From: Anaerolineales bacterium
Lineage (GTDB): Bacteria; Chloroflexota; Anaerolineae; 4572-78; J111
Assembly (NCBI GenBank): GCA_015075185.1
Contig: JABTUW010000008.1
Coordinates: 1-64,000 of the forward strand
Direction: 5' to 3'
Length of the DNA: 64,000 nucleotides
Shown here: positions 7,698 through 17,554 of the stretch, one piece after another
How positions within the stretch are numbered: position 1 is the stretch's first letter
Layout of the letters: every line of letters starts with the position of its first letter
The notes under the pieces: generated by a model
Told to the model about the DNA's origin: nothing
The model's input: the letters and a program-made list of their open reading frames with translations, nothing else
Databases searched by the model: none
Translations under genes and position numbers: made by a program

Positions 7698-8430
7698 AGC
7701 CCCCATCATCGTCATCAAGAACCTGGATAAAACCTTTGGTCATGTCCGGGCGGTCCACAATGTCAGCCTGAACATTGCGGCGGGCGAGGTAGTGGTGATT
7801 ATTGGCCCCAGCGGTTCCGGTAAATCTACCCTGCTGCGCTGTATCAACCATCTCGAAACCCCCACTGCCGGCGATATTTGGGTGGATGGCATGCACCTCA
7901 GCCGCAAAACCAGGGACATCAACGCGGTGCGCCGGGAAATCGGCATGGTCTTTCAGCAGTTCAACTTGTTTCCCCACCTGACCGCTCTGGAAAATGTGAC
8001 GATCGCCCAAACCGTGGTGCGCAAGCGTAAAAAAGAGGAAGCGCTGGCGATTGCCCGGCAGCAGTTAGCCCGAGTCGGCATCCCGGAGAAAGAGAACGTC
8101 TACCCCGGCCAGCTTTCCGGGGGACAGCAGCAGCGGGTGGCGATTGCTCGCGCCCTGGCCATGAACCCCAAAATCATGCTTTTCGACGAGCCGACCAGCG
8201 CCCTCGACCCGGAAATGATTAAGGAGGTGTTAGATGTGATGCTCAGCCTGGCCAAAGAGGGCATGACCATGGTCGTCGTGACCCACGAAATGGGTTTCGC
8301 CCGCAACGCCGCTGACCGGATTATCTTTATGGACGAAGGGAGTGTGGTCGAAGATACGACTCCCGAGCAGCTCTTCACCCATCCCCAACACGACCGGACC
8401 AGGCTGTTCTTAAGCAAGATTTTGTATTAA
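7690..8430 (+). CDS. Polar amino-acid ABC transporter ATP-binding protein (GlnQ type)
   Basis: This 246-residue ATPase energises the permease encoded just upstream. All motifs are intact: Walker A GPSGSGKST (about 38-46), Q-loop VFQQFNLFPH, signature LSGGQQQRVAIARAL (about 138), Walker B IMLFDEPTSALDPE and H-loop VVVTHEMGFAR. The length and the LFPHLTALENVT block are typical of the GlnQ/HisP subfamily, which imports amino acids. Uptake of glutamine, histidine, arginine or similar is likely, but the specificity depends on the missing binding protein. Confidence 0.95.
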   Translation: MSEAPIIVIKNLDKTFGHVRAVHNVSLNIAAGEVVVIIGPSGSGKSTLLRCINHLETPTAGDIWVDGMHLSRKTRDINAVRREIGMVFQQFNLFPHLTALENVTIAQTVVRKRKKEEALAIARQQLARVGIPEKENVYPGQLSGGQQQRVAIARALAMNPKIMLFDEPTSALDPEMIKEVLDVMLSLAKEGMTMVVVTHEMGFARNAADRIIFMDEGSVVEDTTPEQLFTHPQHDRTRLFLSKILY

Positions 8431-8445
8431 AAGTTCATTATCATT

Positions 8446-8547
8446 AGAAAAGGTAGCCAGGTAGCAGAGTAGCAGGGTTTGAATAAATCCCCTGTCTAGA
8501 GCCGAAGGCCCCCTATGGGCTGTCTACCGCCTACCGTCTACTCTTTT
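8446..8547. repeat. Word-type repeat, copy A of a 34-bp dispersed core
   Basis: The gap holds GTAGC-type words on one side and CTACC/GTCTAC words on the other, around a core at 8490-8523. That 34-bp core is found again, base for base, in inverse orientation at 27586-27619. The repeat lies between the ABC ATPase and the aldo/keto reductase and ends a few bases before the latter's ribosome-binding site. Confidence 0.75.
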
Positions 8548-8560
8548 TAGGAGATAAATG

Positions 8561-9562
8561 ATGGAATACCGTATCTTGGGAAGCAGTGGTTTGAAAGTTT
8601 CGCCGTTGTGCTTGGGCACAATGAACTTTGGCGGGCCGACGCCGGAGGCAGAGTCAATCCAGATATTGAATCGCGCCCTGGACGGCGGCATCAACTTTGT
8701 GGACACCGCCGATATGTATAACGGCGGCGAAAGCGAGCGGATTATCGGCAAGGCGCTCAAAGAAAACGGCAGACGGGATAAAATTGTACTGGCAACCAAA
8801 GTGTACAATCCCATGGGCGACGGTCCCAACGACCAGGACCTGTCGCGCTATCACATTATCAAAGCCTGCGAGGATTCGCTGCGCCGGCTGCAAACCGACC
8901 GAATTGACCTGTACCAACTCCATCGCCCTTCCAGTTTCATCCCTCACGAAGAGACGTTGCGCGCTCTGGATGACCTGGTGCGGGCCGGTAAGGTGCTCTC
9001 CATCGGTTCGACCACCTTTCCCGCCTGGATCATTATGGAAGGTCTGGCTATCAGCCGGCAGTACGGCTGGGTGCGCTACGTCAGCGAGCAGCCGCCCTAT
9101 AATTTATTGGACCGCCGCATAGAGAATGAATTGGTCCCCCTGGCCTTGAAGCATAACCTGGCGATTTTGCCCTGGTCGCCCATTGCCATGGGAATTCTGG
9201 CCGGGAAATATTTACCGGGGGCCGGCGCACCGCCCGGCTCGCGTTTAGCCGAGGGACGCAATTTTATGAATGAGCGGGTCACCCCCACCGGCCGCCAAGT
9301 TGGAGCCAAAATGGTCGAGCTTGCTCTCGAACGCGGCGTTACGGCTTCGCAGTTGGCGTTACTATGGTGCAAAGACCAGCCCGGCATCACCGCACCCCTC
9401 ATCGGGCCGCGCACCCTGGCCCATTTAGAAAATGCCCTGCCCGTGCTGGAAATGTCCCTCAAAGATAAAGACCGGCCCATTTTTGACAGCCTGGTTCATC
9501 CCGGCAACGCCGTCTCCGATTTTTACAACAGCGCCTGGTGGATGAAAGCGCGGGTTCAGTAG
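8561..9562 (+). CDS. Aldo/keto reductase
   Basis: The protein has about 333 residues and the TIM-barrel aldo/keto reductase pattern. The catalytic tetrad is visible as Asp and Tyr in FVDTADMYNGGESE (about 49-58), Lys in VLATKVYNP (about 83) and His in DLYQLHRPS (about 124). It should reduce aldehydes or ketones with NADPH in the cytoplasm; the natural substrate is unknown. It resembles the YajO/Tas-like group. Two adjacent ATGs exist (8558 and 8561); the second has the better spacing from the AGGAG at 8549. The gene is flanked on both sides by word-type repeats. Confidence 0.9.
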   Translation: MEYRILGSSGLKVSPLCLGTMNFGGPTPEAESIQILNRALDGGINFVDTADMYNGGESERIIGKALKENGRRDKIVLATKVYNPMGDGPNDQDLSRYHIIKACEDSLRRLQTDRIDLYQLHRPSSFIPHEETLRALDDLVRAGKVLSIGSTTFPAWIIMEGLAISRQYGWVRYVSEQPPYNLLDRRIENELVPLALKHNLAILPWSPIAMGILAGKYLPGAGAPPGSRLAEGRNFMNERVTPTGRQVGAKMVELALERGVTASQLALLWCKDQPGITAPLIGPRTLAHLENALPVLEMSLKDKDRPIFDSLVHPGNAVSDFYNSAWWMKARVQ

Positions 9563-9633
9563 GCAGTAAACGGTAGACAGTGGACAGGGGAAAATATCCT
9601 AATCCCGTCTACCGTCTACTGTCTACCGTCTAC
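9560..9633. repeat. Word-type hairpin (GTAGAC/GTCTAC words)
   Basis: The left arm is made of GGTAGACAG/GTGGACAG words and the right arm of four GTCTACC/GTCTACT words, which pair imperfectly as a long hairpin. It fills nearly the whole gap between the aldo/keto reductase stop and the metallophosphoesterase start, leaving little room for a promoter or ribosome-binding site. Confidence 0.75.
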
Positions 9634-9643
9634 ATTTCTGCCC

Positions 9644-10651
9644 ATGAATTTCATGTTGACCAAGCACTTCCCCCGTCTCTGGTCGCTCGAAGCCGGGCTG
9701 GCCATGGTGGTGACTGATCTGCACGGCGATTGGGATGCCTACCGGCGCTATCGTGACCGTTTTGTGGCGTTGCGGGCCAAAGGGCAGGCCGATTGGCTCG
9801 TCTTGACCGGCGATCTCATCCACCGGGAAAAACTGAACGAGCCTGACCGTTCGCTGGAGATAGTTATGGATGTGTTGGCTTTACAGGCCAGCTACGGCCC
9901 GGCGGTCATTTACCTGTGCGGCAATCATGAATTGCCTCACATTTATGGCTTCAATCTAACCAAAGGGGAGCAGAGTTATACTCCGGCTTTTGAAGCGGCG
10001 CTGACGAATAGCCAGCAGCGCGCCAAAGTCATTGCCCTGTTCGACTCGTTGCCGTTTTATCTGCGGACGCGAGCCGGCGTCGTGCTGACTCACGCTGGCG
10101 CAGCGGCTCCCCTGGCGCATCCTCAGAATGCAGTAAAAATTTTTAATTGGAGCCACCGGCGCCTGTTTGAGCGAGCCGACCAGATGATGGCTACGGAAGA
10201 TGTAGCGGCATTGCGGACTGGTTATGCTAAATTGAACCAGATGCCCTATGAGGCGATGGCTCAGTATTACCTGGCGGTGTCTGGACCTGACGATCCCCGT
10301 TATAACGATTTGCTGCGCGGCTTTCTGGCGACAAGCGATCCTGCTTTTGAACAACTGCTGTGGCCGGCGCTCTTTACCCGCTGCGAACAGGAGTATAGTT
10401 CTGATTATGCCATATTTTTAGAGGCGCTGCTGCAAGAGGTGTCGCAAAATTTTTATTCGCAGCGGGTTTTGGTGGCCGGGCATATGACGATCAAAGGCGG
10501 GTATCAAATTGTGGCGCGGCGCCATCTGCGCCTGGCCAGCGCCCATCATGCCACCCCCCGTGAAGCGGGTCGCTACTTGCTGTTTGATGTGGGCCAGGCC
10601 GTGCAGCGGGTGGAGGATTTATTACCGGGGCTAGAAAGTGTGTACCAGTGA
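9644..10651 (+). CDS. Calcineurin-like metallophosphoesterase
   Basis: This 335-residue protein has the metal-binding blocks of PPP/calcineurin-like phosphoesterases in order: DLHGDW (about 26), VLTGDLIHRE (about 52), LCGNHELPH (about 90), VAGHMTIKGGY (about 280) and, between them, LTHAGAA (about 148). It is therefore probably a two-metal Ser/Thr protein phosphatase or small-molecule phosphoesterase. The substrate is unknown. No signal peptide is visible. It converges on the sensor kinase gene with only 4 bp between the two stops. A second ATG at 9653 is also possible; neither has a good ribosome-binding site. Confidence 0.82.
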   Translation: MNFMLTKHFPRLWSLEAGLAMVVTDLHGDWDAYRRYRDRFVALRAKGQADWLVLTGDLIHREKLNEPDRSLEIVMDVLALQASYGPAVIYLCGNHELPHIYGFNLTKGEQSYTPAFEAALTNSQQRAKVIALFDSLPFYLRTRAGVVLTHAGAAAPLAHPQNAVKIFNWSHRRLFERADQMMATEDVAALRTGYAKLNQMPYEAMAQYYLAVSGPDDPRYNDLLRGFLATSDPAFEQLLWPALFTRCEQEYSSDYAIFLEALLQEVSQNFYSQRVLVAGHMTIKGGYQIVARRHLRLASAHHATPREAGRYLLFDVGQAVQRVEDLLPGLESVYQ

Positions 10652-10655
10652 ACTC

Positions 10656-13600
10656 TTAGCCTGGTGGGGATGTGTCAAGAACCTCTCGTACTTTCTGTAG
10701 CAAAGCAGTTGGGGCAAAGGGTTTTTGCAGAAAGGCGGCGCTTGCATTCATTACCCCATGATGAACGACGACATCATCGGCGTAACCTGAGATATAGAGA
10801 ATCTTCGGCTTTGGCTGCAAGCTCTCCAGACATTCTGCCAATTCATAACCGCTTATTCCGCCAGGGATGACGACATCCGTGAGGAGCAGATGGATGGGGT
10901 GTTGATACTGTTCGCAGAGATGGAGGGCTTCATCACCGTGCTGTGCTTCCAGTACATTATACCCTTGCTCAAGCAAAACCCGCCGGGCTAATTCTCGCAC
11001 CGCTTCTTCATCCTCCACTAAAAGAATGGTCTCAGTTCCTTTAGTAGACCTTGCCTCTGTATCTTCGTGGTCTGGCCCTATTGAGCCTATTGAGTTGCTT
11101 AGACGAGGCAGGTAGATTTTAAAAGTGGTCCCCTGCCCTGGCTCACTATCAACCTGGATGCTTCCATTCATCTGGGTGACGATGGCGTAGACGGTGGACA
11201 GACCTAAACCTGTGCCTTTGCTTTGTTCCTTGGTCGTATAAAATGGTTCAAAGATGTGAGACAATGTCTCCTCATCCATCCCTGTGCCCGTATCATTGAC
11301 GGTAAGCTGCACGTAATGGCCGGGCTCAACGGTCATGGGTTGCAGCAAAAGAGCCTCAGTTACCAGTACGTTGGCCGTTTCGACCCTTAACTGGCCGCCC
11401 TGGGGCATAGCATCCCGGGCATTGATCATCAGATTCATGAGGACTTGTTCCATCTGTCCCGGATCGGCCTTGATTAATCCCAGGGATGGATCGAGTGCTG
11501 TAACCAGGCGAATATCCTCGCTAATCAGCCGCCGGAGCATTTTCTCTGTATCAACCACAACACCGTTGAGGTTGAGCACCTTTGGCTGAATCACCCCCTG
11601 GCGGCTAAAAATCAAAAGCTGGTGGGTGAGCGAGGCGGCCTGTTCCCCAGCCTTCTCAATTTGCTCTACATCGTAACGCAGCCGATCCTGCTCATCAAGA
11701 TTACTGAGGAGTAACTCGGCATAACCCTTAATAATTGTCAACAGGTTATTGAAATCATGAGCCACGCCGCCGGCGAGGCGGCCCACCGCTTCCATTTTCT
11801 GCATTTGCAGAAATTGCGCTTCTAATAACTTGAGCCGGGTCACATCACGCTGAATCGAAACGTAATGGGTCACCTGTCCCGAAGAGTCGCGGACAGGGGA
11901 AATATGCCAGGCCGCATAGTATTCCGAGCCGTCGCGCCGGTAATTGATGGTTTCTGTGCCAAAGGATTGGCTGCTGATCAGCCCACCTTCGAGTTGATCA
12001 GGGAGGGCTTGATCTGTTTTGGGGCCTAAGAATAGGTGGGGTGTCTGGCCAAATAATTCTTCCGGCGTGTAGCCGGTCAGTTGGCACAGCCCTTTGTTGA
12101 CAAATACAATTTTCGGCCCCAGGGGTGTGGGTTGGGTATCGGTGATGAGGACACCTTCTTCGATGCTATTGACGGCGGTAGCCAGCAGGCGCAGTTGTTC
12201 TTCGGCCCGCCGCCGCTGGCTGACATCTCGGGCATTAACCACGAAACCCTTGACGTTAGGATCAGCCGACAGGTTATTGCTGACGGCTTCCATCCAGATC
12301 CAACTTCCGTCCGCATGGCGAAGCCTGAACTCAGTGGGTGAACCGACACCGGGCTGCTGACGGGCAGCGGTAAGCTGGGTTTGAACCAGGGCGGCGTCTT
12401 CTGGGTGGACATATTTATAGATCGTTTGGCCGATCATAATTTTGGCGTTACGCCCCAAAATCTGTTCCACCGGCGGGCTGACATAGCCGACCACCCCATC
12501 GCTGTTGAGAACAATGATAATATCGGATGAATTTTGGACAAGTGACCGGAACCGACCCTCACTGGCCTGCAAGGCCTCTACCGCCTGTTTCTGCTCGGTA
12601 ATATCTTGAACAATACCATCAATATACTTTATTTCCCCATTCTCATTAAAAACGGCTCGGCCAGTATCACGCACCCAAATTTCCGCCCCAGTTTTCGTGG
12701 GAAGCTTCGTTTCATAAAAGAAAACGCCCCCACTTGTGGTCCACCGTTGCAGCAGTTTCGCTTGATCCTGAGGGTTATCAAATCCATCCGGGGCTGAAGC
12801 TTTGACCAGATCTAACACACTCTCATAGCCAAGCATCGCCGCCAGTGCTGGATTGGCGTAAATGAACTTACCTGTCACGGTGGCTCGGTAAACCCCCACA
12901 GGGAGTTGGCTGGTTAAGGTGCGGTATTTTCCTTCACTCTCCCGTAACGCCTCTTCCACTACCCGGCGTTCGGTTACATCTTCATGAGCTATTACTGTCC
13001 ACGTGTGCCCCTCATTCTGGAAGCGGGTTACCCGCACGCCATACCACTGCCTTTGAAAAGGGCTGTGGCAGGCATATTCCAAGTAGAATTGTCGCCGCTG
13101 CCCGCTCATCACCTGGCGAATACCCTCGGCCACAAGGGCTGCTTCCTTGGCTTCGGGGCCAGCGGCCAGGCGGCACACCTCCAGATAATTCACTCCAAGC
13201 CCACAATCCGGATGCGAGTAATTGTTCGCTTCGGCAAAACGGCGCCAACTGGCGTTGATGGTTGAAACCCGACCGCTTTCGTCAAGGATGGCAATATGAG
13301 CCGCGAGGGCATCAATGGCGCCTTGCAGAAACTGATGTTCCCGGCGCAGTTCTTCTGCTTGGAGATGGCTGGCGAAGAGACGTGCATTTTCCAGGGCCGT
13401 GGCTACCTGGTCGGCAATCAGTTGAACCAGGGTCACATCAGCCTGGGTAAAAGCGGCGACCTGCTCGCTGCTGATGGAGATTGTACCTAATAAACGATCC
13501 TTAACTACAAGAGGAGCAACTAACAACGAGCGAATGCGCAAGGGTAGATTGCTGGGCATAAAACGCTCATCGGCCAGCACATCAGGCACATTAACCGCTT

Positions 13601-14375
13601 GATTGTTTGCCAAAGCATACCCGGCGATGCCCTGCCCTGCCCGGAAGGTTAGGGTCTGCCCCAAGACCCCATCCGGCAAGTTAGTGGCGGCTGTCCGCAG
13701 CGTTTTGCCTTCCTCGTCAAGCAGTTGGAGCGAGCCTCTATCGGCTGCTGGTACAATATCCACGGCCAATTTTATTGCTTGATCCAGGGCTGGAGTTGGA
13801 TCAATGATGGTTACCAAAGCCCGGCTCAGTTCGAGCAACCTGGCCAGGGCGGCCTCCTGCCGTTTTCGCTCGGTAATATCGGTGACCGCGCCGTAGACGA
13901 CTTTTGAAGCGCCGACCGGCTCGACCCCGGCCCGATCACGCACCCAAATAATTTCACCATCCGCGCGCACGAGGCGATATTCTACCTCACTGTTTTGGCC
14001 CAGGGCTAACCGGGCTGCCTGGACGGCCGCCGCCGCCCGATCATCGGGGTGGACGATTTCTGAGGCCCAAAAGGACCAATTGGCCATCAACTTCGCTTTG
14101 GAATAGCCAGTTAAGTCTTCAACATCAGGGGATAGATAAAGATTGTGGTGCCCGCCATCTTCAGTGATCTGCGTCACATAAATATGGCTGCTGATGGATA
14201 AGAAAACTTGAAAGAAGCGCTCTGCACTCAGTAATTGGAGTTCTTCTTCGGTCTGCCGGCGTGCTGCTGCTGCTGCGGTTAGATCAGCCACTCGCTGGGT
14301 TAAGCGGGCCATGCCCTTGCGCATGGTTGCCAATTCCTCCAGCAGCTCAGCTTTTGTTTTGACATCATCTTCCAT
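10656..14375 (-). CDS. Multi-PAS/GAF hybrid sensor histidine kinase
   Basis: This soluble 1239-residue hybrid kinase has an N-terminal coiled coil (1-45), then PAS (about 50-165), GAF (175-335) and four further PAS/PAC units (about 345-470, 475-600, 600-725 and 730-855). Next come HisKA with the phospho-accepting His in GGVAHDFNNLL (about 880), and HATPase_c with N-box NLMINARDAM, G1 DTGTGMD and G2 GTGLGLSTVY. A C-terminal receiver (about 1115-1232) has acidic VEDEE, phospho-Asp in LLLTDVVIPG and Lys in LQKPF. No membrane segment is seen, so it probably senses a cytoplasmic redox, light or small-molecule signal. No separate response regulator is next to it. A GGGGAG ribosome-binding site supports the start. 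Confidence 0.93.
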   Translation of the reverse strand: MEDDVKTKAELLEELATMRKGMARLTQRVADLTAAAAARRQTEEELQLLSAERFFQVFLSISSHIYVTQITEDGGHHNLYLSPDVEDLTGYSKAKLMANWSFWASEIVHPDDRAAAAVQAARLALGQNSEVEYRLVRADGEIIWVRDRAGVEPVGASKVVYGAVTDITERKRQEAALARLLELSRALVTIIDPTPALDQAIKLAVDIVPAADRGSLQLLDEEGKTLRTAATNLPDGVLGQTLTFRAGQGIAGYALANNQAVNVPDVLADERFMPSNLPLRIRSLLVAPLVVKDRLLGTISISSEQVAAFTQADVTLVQLIADQVATALENARLFASHLQAEELRREHQFLQGAIDALAAHIAILDESGRVSTINASWRRFAEANNYSHPDCGLGVNYLEVCRLAAGPEAKEAALVAEGIRQVMSGQRRQFYLEYACHSPFQRQWYGVRVTRFQNEGHTWTVIAHEDVTERRVVEEALRESEGKYRTLTSQLPVGVYRATVTGKFIYANPALAAMLGYESVLDLVKASAPDGFDNPQDQAKLLQRWTTSGGVFFYETKLPTKTGAEIWVRDTGRAVFNENGEIKYIDGIVQDITEQKQAVEALQASEGRFRSLVQNSSDIIIVLNSDGVVGYVSPPVEQILGRNAKIMIGQTIYKYVHPEDAALVQTQLTAARQQPGVGSPTEFRLRHADGSWIWMEAVSNNLSADPNVKGFVVNARDVSQRRRAEEQLRLLATAVNSIEEGVLITDTQPTPLGPKIVFVNKGLCQLTGYTPEELFGQTPHLFLGPKTDQALPDQLEGGLISSQSFGTETINYRRDGSEYYAAWHISPVRDSSGQVTHYVSIQRDVTRLKLLEAQFLQMQKMEAVGRLAGGVAHDFNNLLTIIKGYAELLLSNLDEQDRLRYDVEQIEKAGEQAASLTHQLLIFSRQGVIQPKVLNLNGVVVDTEKMLRRLISEDIRLVTALDPSLGLIKADPGQMEQVLMNLMINARDAMPQGGQLRVETANVLVTEALLLQPMTVEPGHYVQLTVNDTGTGMDEETLSHIFEPFYTTKEQSKGTGLGLSTVYAIVTQMNGSIQVDSEPGQGTTFKIYLPRLSNSIGSIGPDHEDTEARSTKGTETILLVEDEEAVRELARRVLLEQGYNVLEAQHGDEALHLCEQYQHPIHLLLTDVVIPGGISGYELAECLESLQPKPKILYISGYADDVVVHHGVMNASAAFLQKPFAPTALLQKVREVLDTSPPG

Positions 14376-14402
14376 TTTTTAATCTCCCCGACCCTCTGCT
14401 AA

Positions 14403-14432
14403 ATTATACCGCAATATTTAGATTTAGGTAAA
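14403..14432 (-). promoter_or_regulatory. Sigma-70-type promoter of the sensor kinase gene
   Basis: On the minus strand a TTTACC -35-like box (14427-14432) is separated by 18 nt from a perfect TATAAT (14403-14408). It lies about 30 bp upstream of the kinase start, after the stop of the GGDEF-EAL gene, so the kinase probably has its own promoter. Confidence 0.6.
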
Positions 14433-14455
14433 GAGAGATTAATAATGTTAAAGAG

Positions 14456-17215
14456 TCAGCCGGATTTTGCCAGTACTTCGACCTCTACATGCTGTCCGGC
14501 CTGCAATAGTTCGGTTAACGCCGGAGCCGGTACGGGTGGACTAAAGAGATAACCCTGAAACTCATCACACTGCTGGCCGCGCAGCCAGACTAACTGCTCT
14601 TCTGTTTCCACACCTTCGGCTATTACCCGCAGCTTCAGCTCATGCGCCAGGCCAATAATTGCCTTGATGATGGCGGCATCCTCAGGATTGTAACTCATCT
14701 CTTTTATCAGGGAGTGGTCAAATTTCAAGGTGTTAAGGGGAAACTGCCTTAAGACGTTGAGCGAGGAATCAAGGCTGTAATCATCCAGGGCAATCTGCAA
14801 GCCCAGCATCTTTAGTTCATTAAGAATCACTCGATTGAAGTCGTTGTTTATTAAAGGCATGCTCTCGGTGATTTCTAACTCCACCACCTGAGCTGCCAGG
14901 CCGGTTTCCCTGAGAACAGTGGACACCAGTCCGGGTAAATCCTGTTGCCCACCGGCAGGCCGCAACTGGCGAATTGACACATTGACGGCCAGACGTAAAA
15001 ACGAATAACCGGCCGTATGCCAGGCTTTGATCTGGGCGCAGGCTGCGCGCAAAACCCATTCCGCCATAGGAATAATGAGGCCTGTTTCCTCGGCCAACGA
15101 AATAAATTCGTCCGGCTCGATGAGGCCATTTTGAGGATGCTGCCAGCGCAGGAGCGCTTCGACCCCGGTCATCTGCCCCGTAGCCAATGACACAATCGGT
15201 TGGTAATAAAGCTGGAACTCTTGCTGCTCAACTGCGCGCCGTAGGTCAGTTTCTAATTCCCTTCGCTCAAGCGGGTGTATGCCCAGGCCAGGATCGAACA
15301 ATTCATGGCAAGCCCGCCCGCGGGCCTTAGCCCAGTACATCGTTGTGTCGGCATCACGCAGAACATCTTCCGGCCGGTCATAGCCTGTAGTGCTCAAAGC
15401 AATCCCGATACTGGCGCTGGTGGACAGTTTGTGTCCCTCCAGGTGAATCGGTAAAGCCAGTTCATTTTGAAGCCGTTCGGCTACCCGGGTAGCGTCACCG
15501 GAGTCCTGGATATTTTCGAGCAAAATGGTAAACTCGTCCCCCCCCAGGCGAGCCACCGTGTCGCCGGGACGCAGGCAGTTTTTCAGCCGGCGGGCTACAG
15601 TAATCAGCAGTTGATCTCCAATCAGGTGTCCCAGGCTATCGTTAATCAACTTAAGCCGGTCCAGGTCCAGAAAAAGCACAGCAAACACATAATCCTTGTT
15701 CTCTTTGACCTGTCCAATAGCCCGTTCCAAATGCTGCATAAACTGGACCCGGTTGGGCAAGCCGGTCAAAGCGTCGTGTAGAGAAGTGTACCTCAGTTCA
15801 TCCTCGGTCATTTTGCGCCGGGTGATGTCGGTTTGGGAACCGGTCAAGCGGTAGGGTTGCCCGTCCGCATCGCGGACTGCCAGCCCCTGGGTCAGGACCC
15901 AGCGGTAATCACCGTTCCAGTGACGCATGCGATACTCGCTTTTCAAGCTTGTTGTCGTACCTTCCAGATGAGTGGCGATGTCCACCTTCAGCCGGGCCAG
16001 GTCTTCGGGATGGACCCGGCTAAACCATTCATCTACGCTGGGTTGGATTTCCTGTTCCTCATAACCCAGGATAGTCTTCCAGTGGGGCGAGAAATAGATT
16101 TCATTGGTTTTTAGATTCCAATCCCACAACCCCTCATTAGCGGCCTGTACCGCCAGGGCATAGCGCTCTCCACCTGTGCGCAGCGCCTCCTCGATTTGCT
16201 TGCGTTCAGTGATATCGTGACCGGTCTTAATGATATATTCAACCGAACCATGGTGATCCAGCAGCACCGTACTGGACCAGGCGATGAGGCGGCATTTTCC
16301 CTCTTTGGTCAGCCATTGGCACTCGTATTCGATGGGAAAATGACCGGCAGCTAGTCTGTCACAAATAGCTTTAACCGTTTCAACCTCTTCCGGCACGACA
16401 AACAAATCCCACAGATACTTGTCTTGAACTTCATCAAATAAATAGCCGCTTGTTTTCTGAGACGTCTGATTAAAACGGACAATCTGCTTTTCGGCATTAA
16501 GGATGACCACCAAAGCGCCGGCCATGTCGAGGATAGTCGAGACGAAATTGCGTTCCGTTTTGAGCGCCTTGACTTGCTGCATGATTTCACGGCGAGCGCG
16601 GCCGTAGCTCCAGGCATTCTTCAGCGCTAATACGGCGTAACTGGCAAACGCCTCCAGATGCTCGGCATCCGCCTGGCTGAAAAAGCCAGCGGTAGCGCTG
16701 TCAACTTGCAGAAAGCCAATAATCTGATCTCGAATCCGGAGGGGGGTGCTGGCATAGGATTTTATCCATTCTTGACCGGACCAGGCAACCCAGGCATCCT
16801 GGGCGGATACCTCAGAAACGGCTACCGGGCGGCCGGTTTCGTTCATCGTCTGCAAGCTGGGAATCTCGGCGATTTTAAGCATGAGGACGAAGTTTCTAGA
16901 ACCGAACCGGCTGTAGCCGTGCCAGCGAATAATCCGGGCCATATCGCTCTGAGTGGGCATCATAAGGCAGGCTGCATCGTGGGGAACGATCTGCTTCAAC
17001 TGGTCCAGGATGTGATCAAGTACTTGGTCATATTCAAGGGTGCTGTGCAGAGCGGTACTTGCCTGGTACATCGCTTCAAGCAGAGTCCGCTGCTGCTGCT
17101 CGATAGTCAGCAAGCGTTTTTGTTCTACCTCTGCCCTGGCCAGCTCCGCCAGCCTTTGCCGGGCTGCGATCAACTCAGCGATAAGGTACGTTTTTGTTTT
17201 GTATTGGTCTCTCAT
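14456..17215 (-). CDS. GAF-PAS-PAS-GGDEF-EAL cyclic-di-GMP signalling protein
   Basis: This soluble 919-residue protein has a short N-terminal coiled coil, GAF (about 45-205), two PAS/PAC units (220-345 and 350-475), GGDEF (about 480-640) and EAL (about 650-905). The diguanylate cyclase site RLGGDEF is intact. In the EAL domain the glutamate motif EALLRW, the NVSIRQL Asn, the ELEITES Glu, ALDDY and AEGVE are present. The loop-6 segment after DDY reads SLDSSL instead of the usual GTG-S-S form, so phosphodiesterase activity may be weakened. It probably turns a cytoplasmic signal into changes in c-di-GMP. Its N-terminal KTKxxLxxEL coiled coil resembles that of the downstream kinase, suggesting partnership. 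Confidence 0.93.
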   Translation of the reverse strand: MRDQYKTKTYLIAELIAARQRLAELARAEVEQKRLLTIEQQQRTLLEAMYQASTALHSTLEYDQVLDHILDQLKQIVPHDAACLMMPTQSDMARIIRWHGYSRFGSRNFVLMLKIAEIPSLQTMNETGRPVAVSEVSAQDAWVAWSGQEWIKSYASTPLRIRDQIIGFLQVDSATAGFFSQADAEHLEAFASYAVLALKNAWSYGRARREIMQQVKALKTERNFVSTILDMAGALVVILNAEKQIVRFNQTSQKTSGYLFDEVQDKYLWDLFVVPEEVETVKAICDRLAAGHFPIEYECQWLTKEGKCRLIAWSSTVLLDHHGSVEYIIKTGHDITERKQIEEALRTGGERYALAVQAANEGLWDWNLKTNEIYFSPHWKTILGYEEQEIQPSVDEWFSRVHPEDLARLKVDIATHLEGTTTSLKSEYRMRHWNGDYRWVLTQGLAVRDADGQPYRLTGSQTDITRRKMTEDELRYTSLHDALTGLPNRVQFMQHLERAIGQVKENKDYVFAVLFLDLDRLKLINDSLGHLIGDQLLITVARRLKNCLRPGDTVARLGGDEFTILLENIQDSGDATRVAERLQNELALPIHLEGHKLSTSASIGIALSTTGYDRPEDVLRDADTTMYWAKARGRACHELFDPGLGIHPLERRELETDLRRAVEQQEFQLYYQPIVSLATGQMTGVEALLRWQHPQNGLIEPDEFISLAEETGLIIPMAEWVLRAACAQIKAWHTAGYSFLRLAVNVSIRQLRPAGGQQDLPGLVSTVLRETGLAAQVVELEITESMPLINNDFNRVILNELKMLGLQIALDDYSLDSSLNVLRQFPLNTLKFDHSLIKEMSYNPEDAAIIKAIIGLAHELKLRVIAEGVETEEQLVWLRGQQCDEFQGYLFSPPVPAPALTELLQAGQHVEVEVLAKSG

Positions 17216-17254
17216 GGTTGATGTCTCACTGAAGCAATATGAGCCGCAATTCTA

Positions 17255-17284
17255 TTGTTAAGGTGCACTGTTTTGGTGTGTCAA
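17255..17284 (-). promoter_or_regulatory. Candidate promoter of the GGDEF-EAL gene
   Basis: A perfect TTGACA (17279-17284 on the minus strand) is followed after 18 nt by TAACAA (17255-17260), 39 bp before the start codon. The -10 box is poor, so the call is moderate. Confidence 0.45.
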
Positions 17285-17554
17285 GTATCCGGGACGTTGA
17301 CAACAACGGGAGGAATAGTCAATAGACCATTTTCCTCATAATTGACAGTCTACCACATGTCCCTATCTGATGGCAACCCTGTTTTTAGTCCTAACCCAAG
17401 AACCATGAGTCCTACCAGGATTTGCTGTCATCTGGGTAAACGGGCTGGAGTATGTCAGGTTCACTGCATTTTTGACGGTATAGGGAAGATGTGGGGACTA
17501 ATTTTTGTCCGCAGGTGGTCTGCTGACTCTCAAAGAAGGGTGTCAAGCATTATG

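Noticed and set aside
8430..8557. Independent terminator after the amino-acid ABC ATPase
   Set aside because: The words there form a repeat, but there is no GC stem followed by T's in the plus orientation.
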